From Synergistaceae bacterium (GTDB lineage: Bacteria; Synergistota; Synergistia; Synergistales; Aminobacteriaceae): 11,980 nucleotides of DNA. The notes under the pieces are model-generated. The model was not told where the DNA came from, did not search any database, and saw only the letters and a program-made list of their open reading frames with translations. Position 1 is the first letter of the stretch, and each line of letters opens with the position of its first letter. The DNA is taken from positions 1 to 11,980 of the forward strand of contig JALHFZ010000059.1 in assembly GCA_022837505.1 (NCBI GenBank), read 5' to 3'. Positions 5,480-11,980 of this stretch are shown here, in pieces. Both the position numbers and the translations under genes were made by a program.

Positions 5480-6796
5480 TCATTTTTCGTCCTTTCCCCG
5501 CCAGAATATGCGTATTGGCGTGCCTTCGAAGTTTTCAAGCCCCCGAATCTCCTTTTCCATGTGATTTTCAAAGGAGGAGATGGCCAGGTCAGGATAGTTC
5601 ACGAAGAAGATAAATGTGGGGGGAGCGATATCCGCCTGGGTGACATAGAAGATCTTGAAAGCCCTCCCCTTCTTGTCCGTAGGAAGCCGGTCAAAGGCGA
5701 GGATATCCCGCACCAGTCTGTTGAGGATGGTCGTCCCGATTCTTCGTCTGCGGTTTTCAGCGATGGCCTCGATGGCCTTCGGAATTTTCTGCAGGCCCCT
5801 TCCGGTAAGGGCTGAGATGAAATGGGCAGGGGCGAAGGAGAGAAAGACCATTTCGTCCCGGAGTTTGCGCTTCATATCGTCCCCGAGGCTGTCCTTTCTG
5901 CCGAGAAGGTCCCACTTGTTCAGGATGAGCAGAATGCCCTTTCCCCGCTCAAGAATTTCAGCGGCGAGTTTTTTATCCTGGTCCGTAAAGGGCTCCTCCG
6001 CATCCATGACGAGGAGCGCCACGTCGCACCGGTCCACCGCCTGAAGGGTCCGGACGAAGGAGTAGTACTCGATGTCGTTGTCCACCCTGCTTTTTCTTCT
6101 CAGTCCGGCCGTGTCGATAAGGCGGAAAAGGGTGCCGTCGATCGTTACGAGGGTATCCACAGCATCCCGAGTCGTTCCGGGGATATCGCTCACCAGGGAG
6201 CGTTCCTGCTTCGCGAGATAGTTGAGGATGCTTGATTTTCCCACGTTGGGGCGCCCCACGATGGCGACGCTGATGGCCTGAACATCCTCGGGTTCAGAGG
6301 TCTCCGGGGGAATTTTTTCGATTATGGCGTCGAGGAGGTCATAGATGTTGCGCTTGTGTTCGGCGCTGACGCCGATCACCTCTTCGAAGCCGAGGGAGTA
6401 GGCCTGAAAGACAAGATCCTCGTGGATGCCGTCATCTATTTTGTTCGCCACGACGATGACCGGCTTTCCCGATTTTCTCAGGATATCCGCCACGTCCTCG
6501 TCCATCCAGTTAGGCCCTTCCCGGCCGTCAATGACAAAGAGCACCAGGTCGCTCTCCTCGAGGGCTATTTTGATCTGAACCCTCATCCCCTCGAGAAAGG
6601 CATTTTCGTCCCGGGCGAGGAACCCCCCCGTATCGACGACGTAGAATTTCCTGTCCCGCCATTCCGCTTCGCCATACAGCCGGTCCCGGGTCACTCCGGG
6701 CATATCATCCACTATGGCCGCTCTTCGGCCTACAAGACGGTTGAAAAGGGATGATTTCCCCACGTTCGGTCTGCCGATGATAGATACAACAGCCAT
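5480..6796 (-). CDS. der: Ribosome assembly GTPase Der (EngA)
   Basis: Der is a double-GTPase-domain protein needed for 50S ribosomal subunit maturation. The 438 residues are the normal length. GTPase domain 1 shows the P-loop GRPNVGKS (8-15), switch PGVTRD (33-38), DTGG (55-58) and NKID (118-121). Domain 2 repeats these as GRPNVGKS (181-188), PGTTRD (206-211), DTAG (228-231) and NKWD (293-296). The C-terminal KH-like domain runs from about 350 to the end and finishes with GTPIRIFWRG. The ATG at 6796 has GAGGAGG at good spacing. It lies 23 bases after the priA stop and is the last gene of the gmk-to-der run. I see no clear terminator after it, so transcription may continue into hup. Confidence 0.97.
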   Translation of the reverse strand: MAVVSIIGRPNVGKSSLFNRLVGRRAAIVDDMPGVTRDRLYGEAEWRDRKFYVVDTGGFLARDENAFLEGMRVQIKIALEESDLVLFVIDGREGPNWMDEDVADILRKSGKPVIVVANKIDDGIHEDLVFQAYSLGFEEVIGVSAEHKRNIYDLLDAIIEKIPPETSEPEDVQAISVAIVGRPNVGKSSILNYLAKQERSLVSDIPGTTRDAVDTLVTIDGTLFRLIDTAGLRRKSRVDNDIEYYSFVRTLQAVDRCDVALLVMDAEEPFTDQDKKLAAEILERGKGILLILNKWDLLGRKDSLGDDMKRKLRDEMVFLSFAPAHFISALTGRGLQKIPKAIEAIAENRRRRIGTTILNRLVRDILAFDRLPTDKKGRAFKIFYVTQADIAPPTFIFFVNYPDLAISSFENHMEKEIRGLENFEGTPIRIFWRGKDEK

Positions 6797-6819
6797 TTAA
6801 ATACCTCCTCAGAGATTTT

Positions 6820-8637
6820 TCAGTCAATCCAGACGGATATCTCAGGAAATCCTGCAGTTGAGTTTCCGATAGAATAAAAGGGTGCGAGCATTTCAGCGAC
6901 TCCGGCAAGGGATTTCACCGATATCCAGAACCGAAGGGCCGGGTCACCCGGGTCCATGGGGACAAGGCCCCCTTTCTCCAGTGCAGCCATTATACTCTCT
7001 TTGCTTTCCTGTGAAGGGGCTTTCACCTCCAGGAGGAAGAAAAAGGGAGGAAGGTCCAGTTCTTTCCGCTCCTTGAGCTCCTGGCGCCAGAAGACCTCCC
7101 ATCCGGAGAGAAGGGCTTTCTGCCACCCCGAACCGGGGCGTCTGCTCTGGAGCACCAAAACCCGGTCTTCTTTCCCGTTTCCCCTCCACAGGGATTCCCA
7201 TGCCATGGAGTACGCCGTGAATTTTGCCTGAAATGCGACCCTCCGGGCCTCTGCATCCGCATCGATCCACCCGGCGAATCCCACGTCCAGCAGATCACAG
7301 AGAGAAAGGACCGATCTCGTCCCTGCCACAATCCCCCCTTTGCTGAAGGAGGCCTTCAAAGCCCTTCGGTTTTTTTTCCCCCTGATATTCTGGTCCTCCT
7401 TCAGAAGGACCGGCAGGTCCGAAGGGGCCGTCGAACGGGCGGCGGTGTAGAGGGCCTCAAGGCCTGGGCGTTTCCCCCTGAGGAGAACCCCCCGGCAGAT
7501 GGGGCATACCTCCGGCAGGGGGGCGAGAGCGCCGCAGGAGGAGCACCGGAGACGCCCCTTCCGTTCCTCCCAGGCCATGACGGATCCGCAGGCTTTGCAC
7601 CAGACGGGGTTTCCGCATTCCTCGCAGGCCACCTCGCCGGCATACCCTTTTCTGTCGAGAAGCCACAGGGCAGTCCTCCCCTGCTCAAGACATTTCTGGG
7701 TCTCCTCGAGAAAGGGAGCGGTGAGGGGAAGGGTTCCGCTGACCCCCGGGGACTCCGAGGCAATCCCCTTTTTCATGTCCACGAATTTGACCATCCCCCG
7801 GCGGGGAGGGTTCTGAAACTTCGGGCGGCAGCGGAGATAGAGCCTGGAGGAGGGGATTCTCCCCCCCAGGAGAAGGAGGGCCCCTTCAAGGCGGGCACGC
7901 CTCCCTGCCAGGGTGCGGCTGTGGAGATAGGGCCATTTGTAGGAGCGATACCCCCCGCTGCTTTCCTCATCCACGAAAATACAGGAGAGGGCCGGCAGGG
8001 GGGCGAAGACCGCTCCGGGGCCGCCCACTACTCCGGTCCATTCTCCCCCCCGGGCCGTCCGCCATGCCTTGAGAAGGGCTGCTCCGCCGGTGGAGGGCCA
8101 CAGAAGAGTTTTTTCCCTCAGGGATAAGGGGAGAAAGGCGTGAAATGCCTCCGCTGAAGTCTGTTCCGGAAAAAGGGCGAGGAAGGGGGTGTTTTCTTCG
8201 AGCTCGGCCGAAGCCCGGGCCCAGCGTTCGCCGTCGTTCTGCAGGTAGAGGGGGAATTCCCGATACTCTCCTCCGGCTGGCCTCTCCTGGGGACCGGGGA
8301 GGTCCACGGGCGTTTTTTTCGAGAGAAAGGGGCCGGGGAGAGCGGTCTGGATCATCTCCCCTGTTCCGCAGAGGAAGGTTTTGCCCCCCCACTGGAGAAG
8401 GCTGAGCATCCGGGGAGCAAGGAGAGGGGCGGGGTCAAGAATGGGACCCGCTTTGCGGAGGACGAATTTGCCGTCCGCCGGAGGGGCTGAGGTCACCCCT
8501 TCGATCCAGCCTATGCGCCGTCCTCTGCCCACCGGTACGGATATCCTGCTCCCCGGAAGAGCTGATTCGTTCGCCGGAAGTTCATAGGTGAGGCTGTTCC
8601 ACCACGGTCCCGGGACGATTACGTCGCAGAAGGACAC
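6820..8637 (-). CDS. priA: PriA-like primosomal protein lacking helicase ATPase motifs
   Basis: By position (after coaBC) and domain layout this is PriA, the replication-restart protein, here 605 residues from GTG 8637. The N-terminal DNA-binding domain (VSFCDVIVPGPWWNSLTYEL... SRISVPVGRGRRIGWI) is recognisable. The zinc-binding insert keeps eight cysteines in four CxxC-type pairs (about 338/341, 347/350, 365/368, 378/381). The helicase lobes are degenerate. No GxxGSGKT Walker A is present before FLALFPEQ, where PriA should have it. Motif II is DEES rather than DEEH (223-226). The usual SATPS motif is IPSS. Motif V reads AGTRSVLSL, and the arginine-finger motif VI (QVAGRAGR in active PriA) is not recognisable. 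It is probably a scaffold without helicase activity, as described for actinobacterial PriA. The start was chosen by the DNA-binding domain and AGAGAGG upstream; it lies 16 bases after coaBC. Confidence 0.88.
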   Translation of the reverse strand: MSFCDVIVPGPWWNSLTYELPANESALPGSRISVPVGRGRRIGWIEGVTSAPPADGKFVLRKAGPILDPAPLLAPRMLSLLQWGGKTFLCGTGEMIQTALPGPFLSKKTPVDLPGPQERPAGGEYREFPLYLQNDGERWARASAELEENTPFLALFPEQTSAEAFHAFLPLSLREKTLLWPSTGGAALLKAWRTARGGEWTGVVGGPGAVFAPLPALSCIFVDEESSGGYRSYKWPYLHSRTLAGRRARLEGALLLLGGRIPSSRLYLRCRPKFQNPPRRGMVKFVDMKKGIASESPGVSGTLPLTAPFLEETQKCLEQGRTALWLLDRKGYAGEVACEECGNPVWCKACGSVMAWEERKGRLRCSSCGALAPLPEVCPICRGVLLRGKRPGLEALYTAARSTAPSDLPVLLKEDQNIRGKKNRRALKASFSKGGIVAGTRSVLSLCDLLDVGFAGWIDADAEARRVAFQAKFTAYSMAWESLWRGNGKEDRVLVLQSRRPGSGWQKALLSGWEVFWRQELKERKELDLPPFFFLLEVKAPSQESKESIMAALEKGGLVPMDPGDPALRFWISVKSLAGVAEMLAPFYSIGNSTAGFPEISVWID

Positions 8638-8653
8638 CGGAACAGCCTCTCTT

Positions 8654-9871
8654 TCAAGAAAGGGGGGCCTCGTCGAGGATACGGCCCCACAGGTCCTCTG
8701 CCACATCCTCTTTCGTTCCCGAGATCTCCCCGCTGACCCCCTCTTTTCCCAGGATCTTCACCCTGTTGGTATCTCCGGCGAACCCCGAATCCGGGGCGGT
8801 GATGTCGTTGGCCACTATAAAATCGAGGTTCTTTTTCTTCATCTTCGCCACGGCGTTTTCAAGGAGGTCTGAACTCTCCGCCGCGAATCCGATCAGAATC
8901 TGCCCGGGGCGTTTTCGCTCTCCCAGAAGGGAGGCGATATCGGGGTTCTGGACGAGATCAATCTGCAGTTCCTCCCGGTCTCCCCGCTTGATCTTGTCCC
9001 GGGAGAAGGAGGCGGAGCGGAAGTCCCCCACGGCCGCAGACTTGACTATCACGTCCATGGATTCCGCCCTTGAGAGGACTTCGTCCTTCATCTCCTCGGC
9101 TGAGACCACGGGAATGACGGTGAAGCCGTGAACGTCAAGGGGGGGTACAGGTCCGAGGACAAGGGTGACCGATGCTCCCCTGTACCAGGCCGACCGGGCC
9201 ATGGCCCACCCCATCTTTCCCGTGCTCGGGTTGCCGATGAATCGGACAGGGTCGATAAATTCCCTGGTGGGGCCGGCTGTGACGAGGACATTTCTGCCCT
9301 CCAGGCGTCTGTCAGGGCACAGGGCCCTCCACATTTCGTCGAGAATGGCCTCAACAGAGGGGAGGCGCCCCTTTCCTTCGTAGCCGCAGGCAAGGCTTCC
9401 CGTATCCGGCTCAGCGAGGATATACCCCATCTCATGAAGGATCTCCCGGTTCCGTGCCGTAGCCGGATGGGCGAGCATGTTGACGTTCATGGCGGGAAAG
9501 AGCACCACAGGAGAACGGGCGGCAAGGAGAAGGGATCCGAGCAGATCCTTCCCCCGGCCTGCGGCAGCATTGGCCATGGTCTCGGCAGTACAGGGAGCGA
9601 TCAGAACCACGTCCGCCCAGTCTGCAAGGGTGATATGGGGGATCTCCCACCCCCGGTCGCCCGAGAGGAAGTCCCGCTGCTGCCAGATCCGTCTTCCCGC
9701 AAGGGTGGAGAGGACCAGGGGGCTGACGAAATGCTCCGCCTCCTCCGTGAGGACGACCTCCACCTCGCATCCGGCTTTCATCAGGGCCCGGAGAAGGTCC
9801 GGCCCCTTGTAGGCCGAGATCCCCCCGGTGATTCCGAGAAGGACCTTCCGCCTAGACTTCCAGGCCGGCAT
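8654..9871 (-). CDS. coaBC: Bifunctional phosphopantothenoylcysteine decarboxylase / phosphopantothenate-cysteine ligase
   Basis: CoaBC joins cysteine to 4'-phosphopantothenate (CoaB half) and decarboxylates the product (CoaC half, FMN-dependent), two steps of coenzyme A synthesis in the cytoplasm. The 405 residues are a normal length. CoaC features are ITGGISAYK (14-22), the active-site histidine in IPHITLADWAD (H79), PAMN (126-129) and the cysteine clamp GSLACGYEGKGR (C162). CoaB features are VLVTAGPTREFIDPVR (195-210), NPSTGKMG (214-221), the SAAVGDFR segment, GFAAES and VANDI. The ATG at 9871 is preferred because the conserved domain begins at once; the frame is open for 20 further codons upstream. 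It overlaps the end of rpoZ by 20 bases, which points to translational coupling. Confidence 0.95.
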   Translation of the reverse strand: MPAWKSRRKVLLGITGGISAYKGPDLLRALMKAGCEVEVVLTEEAEHFVSPLVLSTLAGRRIWQQRDFLSGDRGWEIPHITLADWADVVLIAPCTAETMANAAAGRGKDLLGSLLLAARSPVVLFPAMNVNMLAHPATARNREILHEMGYILAEPDTGSLACGYEGKGRLPSVEAILDEMWRALCPDRRLEGRNVLVTAGPTREFIDPVRFIGNPSTGKMGWAMARSAWYRGASVTLVLGPVPPLDVHGFTVIPVVSAEEMKDEVLSRAESMDVIVKSAAVGDFRSASFSRDKIKRGDREELQIDLVQNPDIASLLGERKRPGQILIGFAAESSDLLENAVAKMKKKNLDFIVANDITAPDSGFAGDTNRVKILGKEGVSGEISGTKEDVAEDLWGRILDEAPLS

Positions 9872-10109
9872 GGGAGGGGCCGTCTCCGGGGCAGGGCATG
9901 GCGAGTTCTTCCCCGTCAGGGGAGAGGGCAAGTTCGCCCTCGTCGAATTCTTCCAGGGCTATGGAGATGAATTTTTCATTTTCCTCATCCAGCGTCCTGC
10001 CCTTCTGTTCGCTCAGGGCCCGGGCGCGGGCCGCCACCGCGGCGGTCAGAAGGTACTTGTTGCTGATCCCCTGTTTTGCCGCAAGAGAATCGATATCATA
10101 AAAGATCAT
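9852..10109 (-). CDS. rpoZ: DNA-directed RNA polymerase subunit omega
   Basis: Omega helps RNA polymerase beta-prime fold and join the core enzyme. The 85-residue protein has the family core: a short N-terminal lead, SNKYLLTAAVAARARALSEQ (the equivalent of the SKYxLVxxAAKRARQL signature) and an acidic region FISIALEEFDEGEL. The C-terminal tail (about 62-85) is Gly/Pro-rich and not conserved. The ATG at 10109 overlaps the gmk stop as ATGA and has GAGGAGG upstream inside gmk, so it is probably coupled to gmk translation. The gmk-rpoZ-coaBC order is widespread in bacteria and supports the call. Confidence 0.9.
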   Translation of the reverse strand: MIFYDIDSLAAKQGISNKYLLTAAVAARARALSEQKGRTLDEENEKFISIALEEFDEGELALSPDGEELAMPCPGDGPSHAGLEV

Positions 10110-10657
10110 AATTTTTCCTCCTCTTTCTTTCTGTAGCCGAGAATGATATTTTTCAGTTCCTCCGAGGCCTGGTCCGCGCTGACGTTTACGATCACATGAT
10201 CGTAAAGATGGGACTGGGCGATTTCCCGGCGGGCGTTCCGGAGGCGGAGCTGCAGGGCCTCCTCGCTCTCCGTTCCCCGCTCCCGCAGCCTCCGTTCGAG
10301 CACCTGAAGGTCGGGCGGGGCCACGAAGAGAAGGATGCTGTCGGGAATCTTCTTTTTTATCTGCAGAGCCCCCTGGACGTCGATCTCAAGGAGGATGTCC
10401 CTTCCGGAGTCGAGCACCTTTTCCACATCTCCGGTCAGCGTCCCGTACCACTCCCCGTGCACTTCCGCCGATTCGAGAAAGGCCCCCTCCCGGGTAAGGC
10501 GGTCGAAATCGTCTTTTCCGAGAAAGCGATAGTCCACGGCATCCACTTCCCCCTTGCGGGGGCACCGGGTAGTGCAGGAGACAGAAAAGTCGATGTCCTT
10601 CAGGCCGGCAAAGATTTTTTTCCGGAGTGTTCCCTTTCCGGCGCCGCTCGGCCCGGA
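10106..10657 (-). CDS. gmk: Guanylate kinase, 5' end missing at a sequence junction
   Basis: Guanylate kinase phosphorylates GMP (and dGMP) to GDP with ATP and is essential in most bacteria. The 183 visible residues contain the P-loop SGPSGAGKGT, the GMP-binding SCTTRCPRKGEVDAVDYRF, LLEIDVQGALQIKK, and the lid region LERRLRERGTESEEAL. Homology stops exactly at the serine before GPSGAGKGT (codon 10657-10655). The residues upstream in frame (PHTSTGT...) are the antisense of another gene instead of the hydrophobic strand and start methionine that should lie about 10 residues earlier. The gene thus has no start of its own here. The cause is most likely an assembly join; see the findings. The C-terminus overlaps rpoZ as ATGA. 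Confidence 0.92.
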   Translation of the reverse strand, partial: SGPSGAGKGTLRKKIFAGLKDIDFSVSCTTRCPRKGEVDAVDYRFLGKDDFDRLTREGAFLESAEVHGEWYGTLTGDVEKVLDSGRDILLEIDVQGALQIKKKIPDSILLFVAPPDLQVLERRLRERGTESEEALQLRLRNARREIAQSHLYDHVIVNVSADQASEELKNIILGYRKKEEEKL

Positions 10658-10709
10658 CGGGTGGGTGGACGTGCCGGTGGGCCTGACCGAGATGAAGGGG
10701 ATCGCATGA
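10658..10709 (+). CDS. C-terminal tail of a gene upstream of pglX (probably pglW), partial
   Basis: In the plus-strand frame that ends at TGA 10707-10709, the last residues read DGWVDVPVGLTEMKGIA. The TGA overlaps the pglX start as ATGA. In BREX type 2 systems pglW, a serine/threonine kinase gene, normally lies directly upstream of pglX, so this is probably the end of pglW. The identification rests on position; 17 residues are too few to prove it. The 5' part is replaced by gmk at the junction. Confidence 0.5.
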
Positions 10710-11980
10710 TCAACTCCACGGCCCTGCTCGCGGACCTGAAGGCCCAACTGAAGGCGCTGACCGCGGATCTGCGGGCCCAGGCGGAGGATCCGGGCCAGCG
10801 GTGGTCGCGGGAGCTGCGCGCCCAGTTCGCGGAGGCGACGGCGGCGGAGCGGACCGGGCTGTCGTGGCCGGAGTGGCGCGACGGCGAGGTGGACCAGGCT
10901 GCGGTGGCGTGGCTGGTGACCTGCGCTTTTGTGCGGTTCTGCGAGGACAATCACCTCCTCGACGGCGCCCGTGACGGCTCGGGCCGGCTGGTGGCGGTGC
11001 CGTGGCTGGCCGGGCCCGGGGAGCGGTTGGCGCGGGCGGCGGAGAACGAGGAGGCGTTCTACCGTTCGCGGCCGACGGCGAACTCGCGGGACTGGTTGCA
11101 GCAGGCGTTCGGGGTGCTCGCGGATCTGCCGGCGGGCCGGTTGCTGGTGGACCGGCAGCACAATCCGGTGTGGTCGGCGCTGATCAGCGCGGAGGCCGCG
11201 CAGCGGCTGGTGGAGTTCTGGCGGCGTACGGATGCGGCCGGGGCGCTGGTGCACGACTTCACCGATCCGGACCTGGGGACCCGGTTCCTCGGGGACCTGT
11301 ACCAGGAGCTGTCCGAGTTCGCGCAGAAGAAGTACGCGCTGTTGCAGACCCCGGTGTTCGTGGAGGAACTGATCCTCGACCTGACCCTGACCCCCGCAAT
11401 CGAGGAGTTCGGGCTGGAGGGGCTGAAGCTCATCGACCCCACCTGCGGGTCCGGGCACTTCCTGCTGGGCGCGTTCGCCCGGCTGGATGAGCTGTGGCGG
11501 GTCCACGCCCCGGGGTTGGAGGACCGCGCCCGGGTCCAGCGTGCCCTGGACTCGATTCACGGGGTGGATCTGAACCCGTTCGCGGTGGCGATCGCCCGGT
11601 TCCGGCTCACGGTCGCCGCCCTGCAGGCGTCGGGGGAGCCCTCGCTGGTGACGGCGCCGGCGTACGACTACCACCTCGCGATCGGGGATTCCCTGCTCGC
11701 CGCCCAGGGCCGGCAGGCCGAGTTCTCCTTCGACGACGCCGAGCCCTTCGCCTACACGGCGGAGGACGTGGCCGAGTACCGGGACATCCTCGCCGAGGGC
11801 CGGTATCATGTGGTGGTTGGCAACCCGCCGTACATCACGGTGAAGGACAAGGCACTCAACCAGCAGTACCGGGCCGCGTACTCCACCTGTCACCGGCAAT
11901 ACGCCCTCTCGGTCCCGTTCATGGAGCTGTTCTTCCGCCTCGCACAGAGGGCGTTGCCGTCCGGTGGGGCGGGGTTTGTC
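10706..11980 (+). CDS. pglX: BREX type 2 adenine-specific DNA methyltransferase PglX, partial (3' end beyond window)
   Basis: PglX methylates adenine in a non-palindromic site and marks host DNA in BREX (phage growth limitation) phage defence. The 425 visible codons carry the N-terminal helical region (MINSTALLADLKAQLKAL, then VAWLVTCAFVRFCEDN at 67-82), a linker, and the methyltransferase fold with SAM motif I DPTCGSGHF (244-252), VDLNPFAVAIARFRL (287-301) and catalytic motif IV NPPY (373-376). Full-length PglX is about 1,200 residues, so most of the C-terminal target-recognition part lies beyond the window. Codon use is strongly GC-ending, unlike all genes to the left, and fits an actinobacterium. 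The start is the ATG overlapping the upstream TGA. It probably does not belong to the genome that supplies the core genes. Confidence 0.9.
   Translation, partial: MINSTALLADLKAQLKALTADLRAQAEDPGQRWSRELRAQFAEATAAERTGLSWPEWRDGEVDQAAVAWLVTCAFVRFCEDNHLLDGARDGSGRLVAVPWLAGPGERLARAAENEEAFYRSRPTANSRDWLQQAFGVLADLPAGRLLVDRQHNPVWSALISAEAAQRLVEFWRRTDAAGALVHDFTDPDLGTRFLGDLYQELSEFAQKKYALLQTPVFVEELILDLTLTPAIEEFGLEGLKLIDPTCGSGHFLLGAFARLDELWRVHAPGLEDRARVQRALDSIHGVDLNPFAVAIARFRLTVAALQASGEPSLVTAPAYDYHLAIGDSLLAAQGRQAEFSFDDAEPFAYTAEDVAEYRDILAEGRYHVVVGNPPYITVKDKALNQQYRAAYSTCHRQYALSVPFMELFFRLAQRALPSGGAGFV

Noticed and set aside
9128..9970. A 280-codon plus-strand frame opposite coaBC
   Set aside because: The minus strand encodes CoaBC with all expected motifs. 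The plus-strand product is low-complexity, rich in Gly, Arg and Pro, and has no recognisable domain.
10106..11899. A single long minus-strand frame of nearly 600 codons, as though gmk had a giant Arg/Pro-rich N-terminal extension
   Set aside because: The part above 10,657 is the antisense of pglX. GC-rich coding DNA commonly leaves an open opposite frame, and its Arg/Pro/Gly-rich composition is typical of such shadows. The sense strand shows clear methyltransferase motifs.

Overview
The window has three parts of different character. Bases 1 to about 3,900 are an AT-richer accessory stretch with every gene on the minus strand. Bases about 4,030 to 10,657 are a GC-richer core chromosome segment. 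From about 10,658 to the end is a very GC-rich stretch that looks actinobacterial. The core proteins and the tight order gmk-rpoZ-coaBC-priA-der, then hup, fit a Gram-negative-type anaerobe such as a Synergistota member; this taxonomic call is an inference from impression, not a search.

Accessory part, read leftwards: an exported Sel1-repeat protein (2672-3712), a small secreted Ada-type zinc-binding protein (2369-2575), a restriction-like protein with two HARE-HTH domains and an Mrr nuclease domain (1161-2210), a complete SAM-I riboswitch with promoter, antiterminator and terminator (about 801-1040) ahead of a small unrecognised ORF (530-733), and a second Sel1-repeat protein cut by the window edge (1-397). 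To the right of the Sel1 gene is a 34-codon ORF that resembles the N-terminus of a tyrosine recombinase (3791-3895).

Core part: a tRNA-Pro(GGG) with its own promoter and terminator, then ksgA (rsmA) on the plus strand. Facing ksgA is the minus-strand series gmk, rpoZ, coaBC, priA and der, with overlaps or gaps of at most about 25 bases, followed by hup with its own promoter and terminator. These genes cover nucleotide metabolism, RNA polymerase assembly, CoA synthesis, replication restart and ribosome maturation. The PriA protein keeps its zinc-binding cysteines but has lost the recognisable ATPase motifs.

Right end: gmk breaks off inside its P-loop at about 10,657. It is joined to the last 17 codons of a gene that looks like pglW, which overlaps by ATGA the start of a BREX type 2 pglX (10706 to the edge). 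Because gmk is essential and has lost its start, the join is most likely an assembly chimera. The BREX-2 genes should not be assigned to the host of the core segment without read support.
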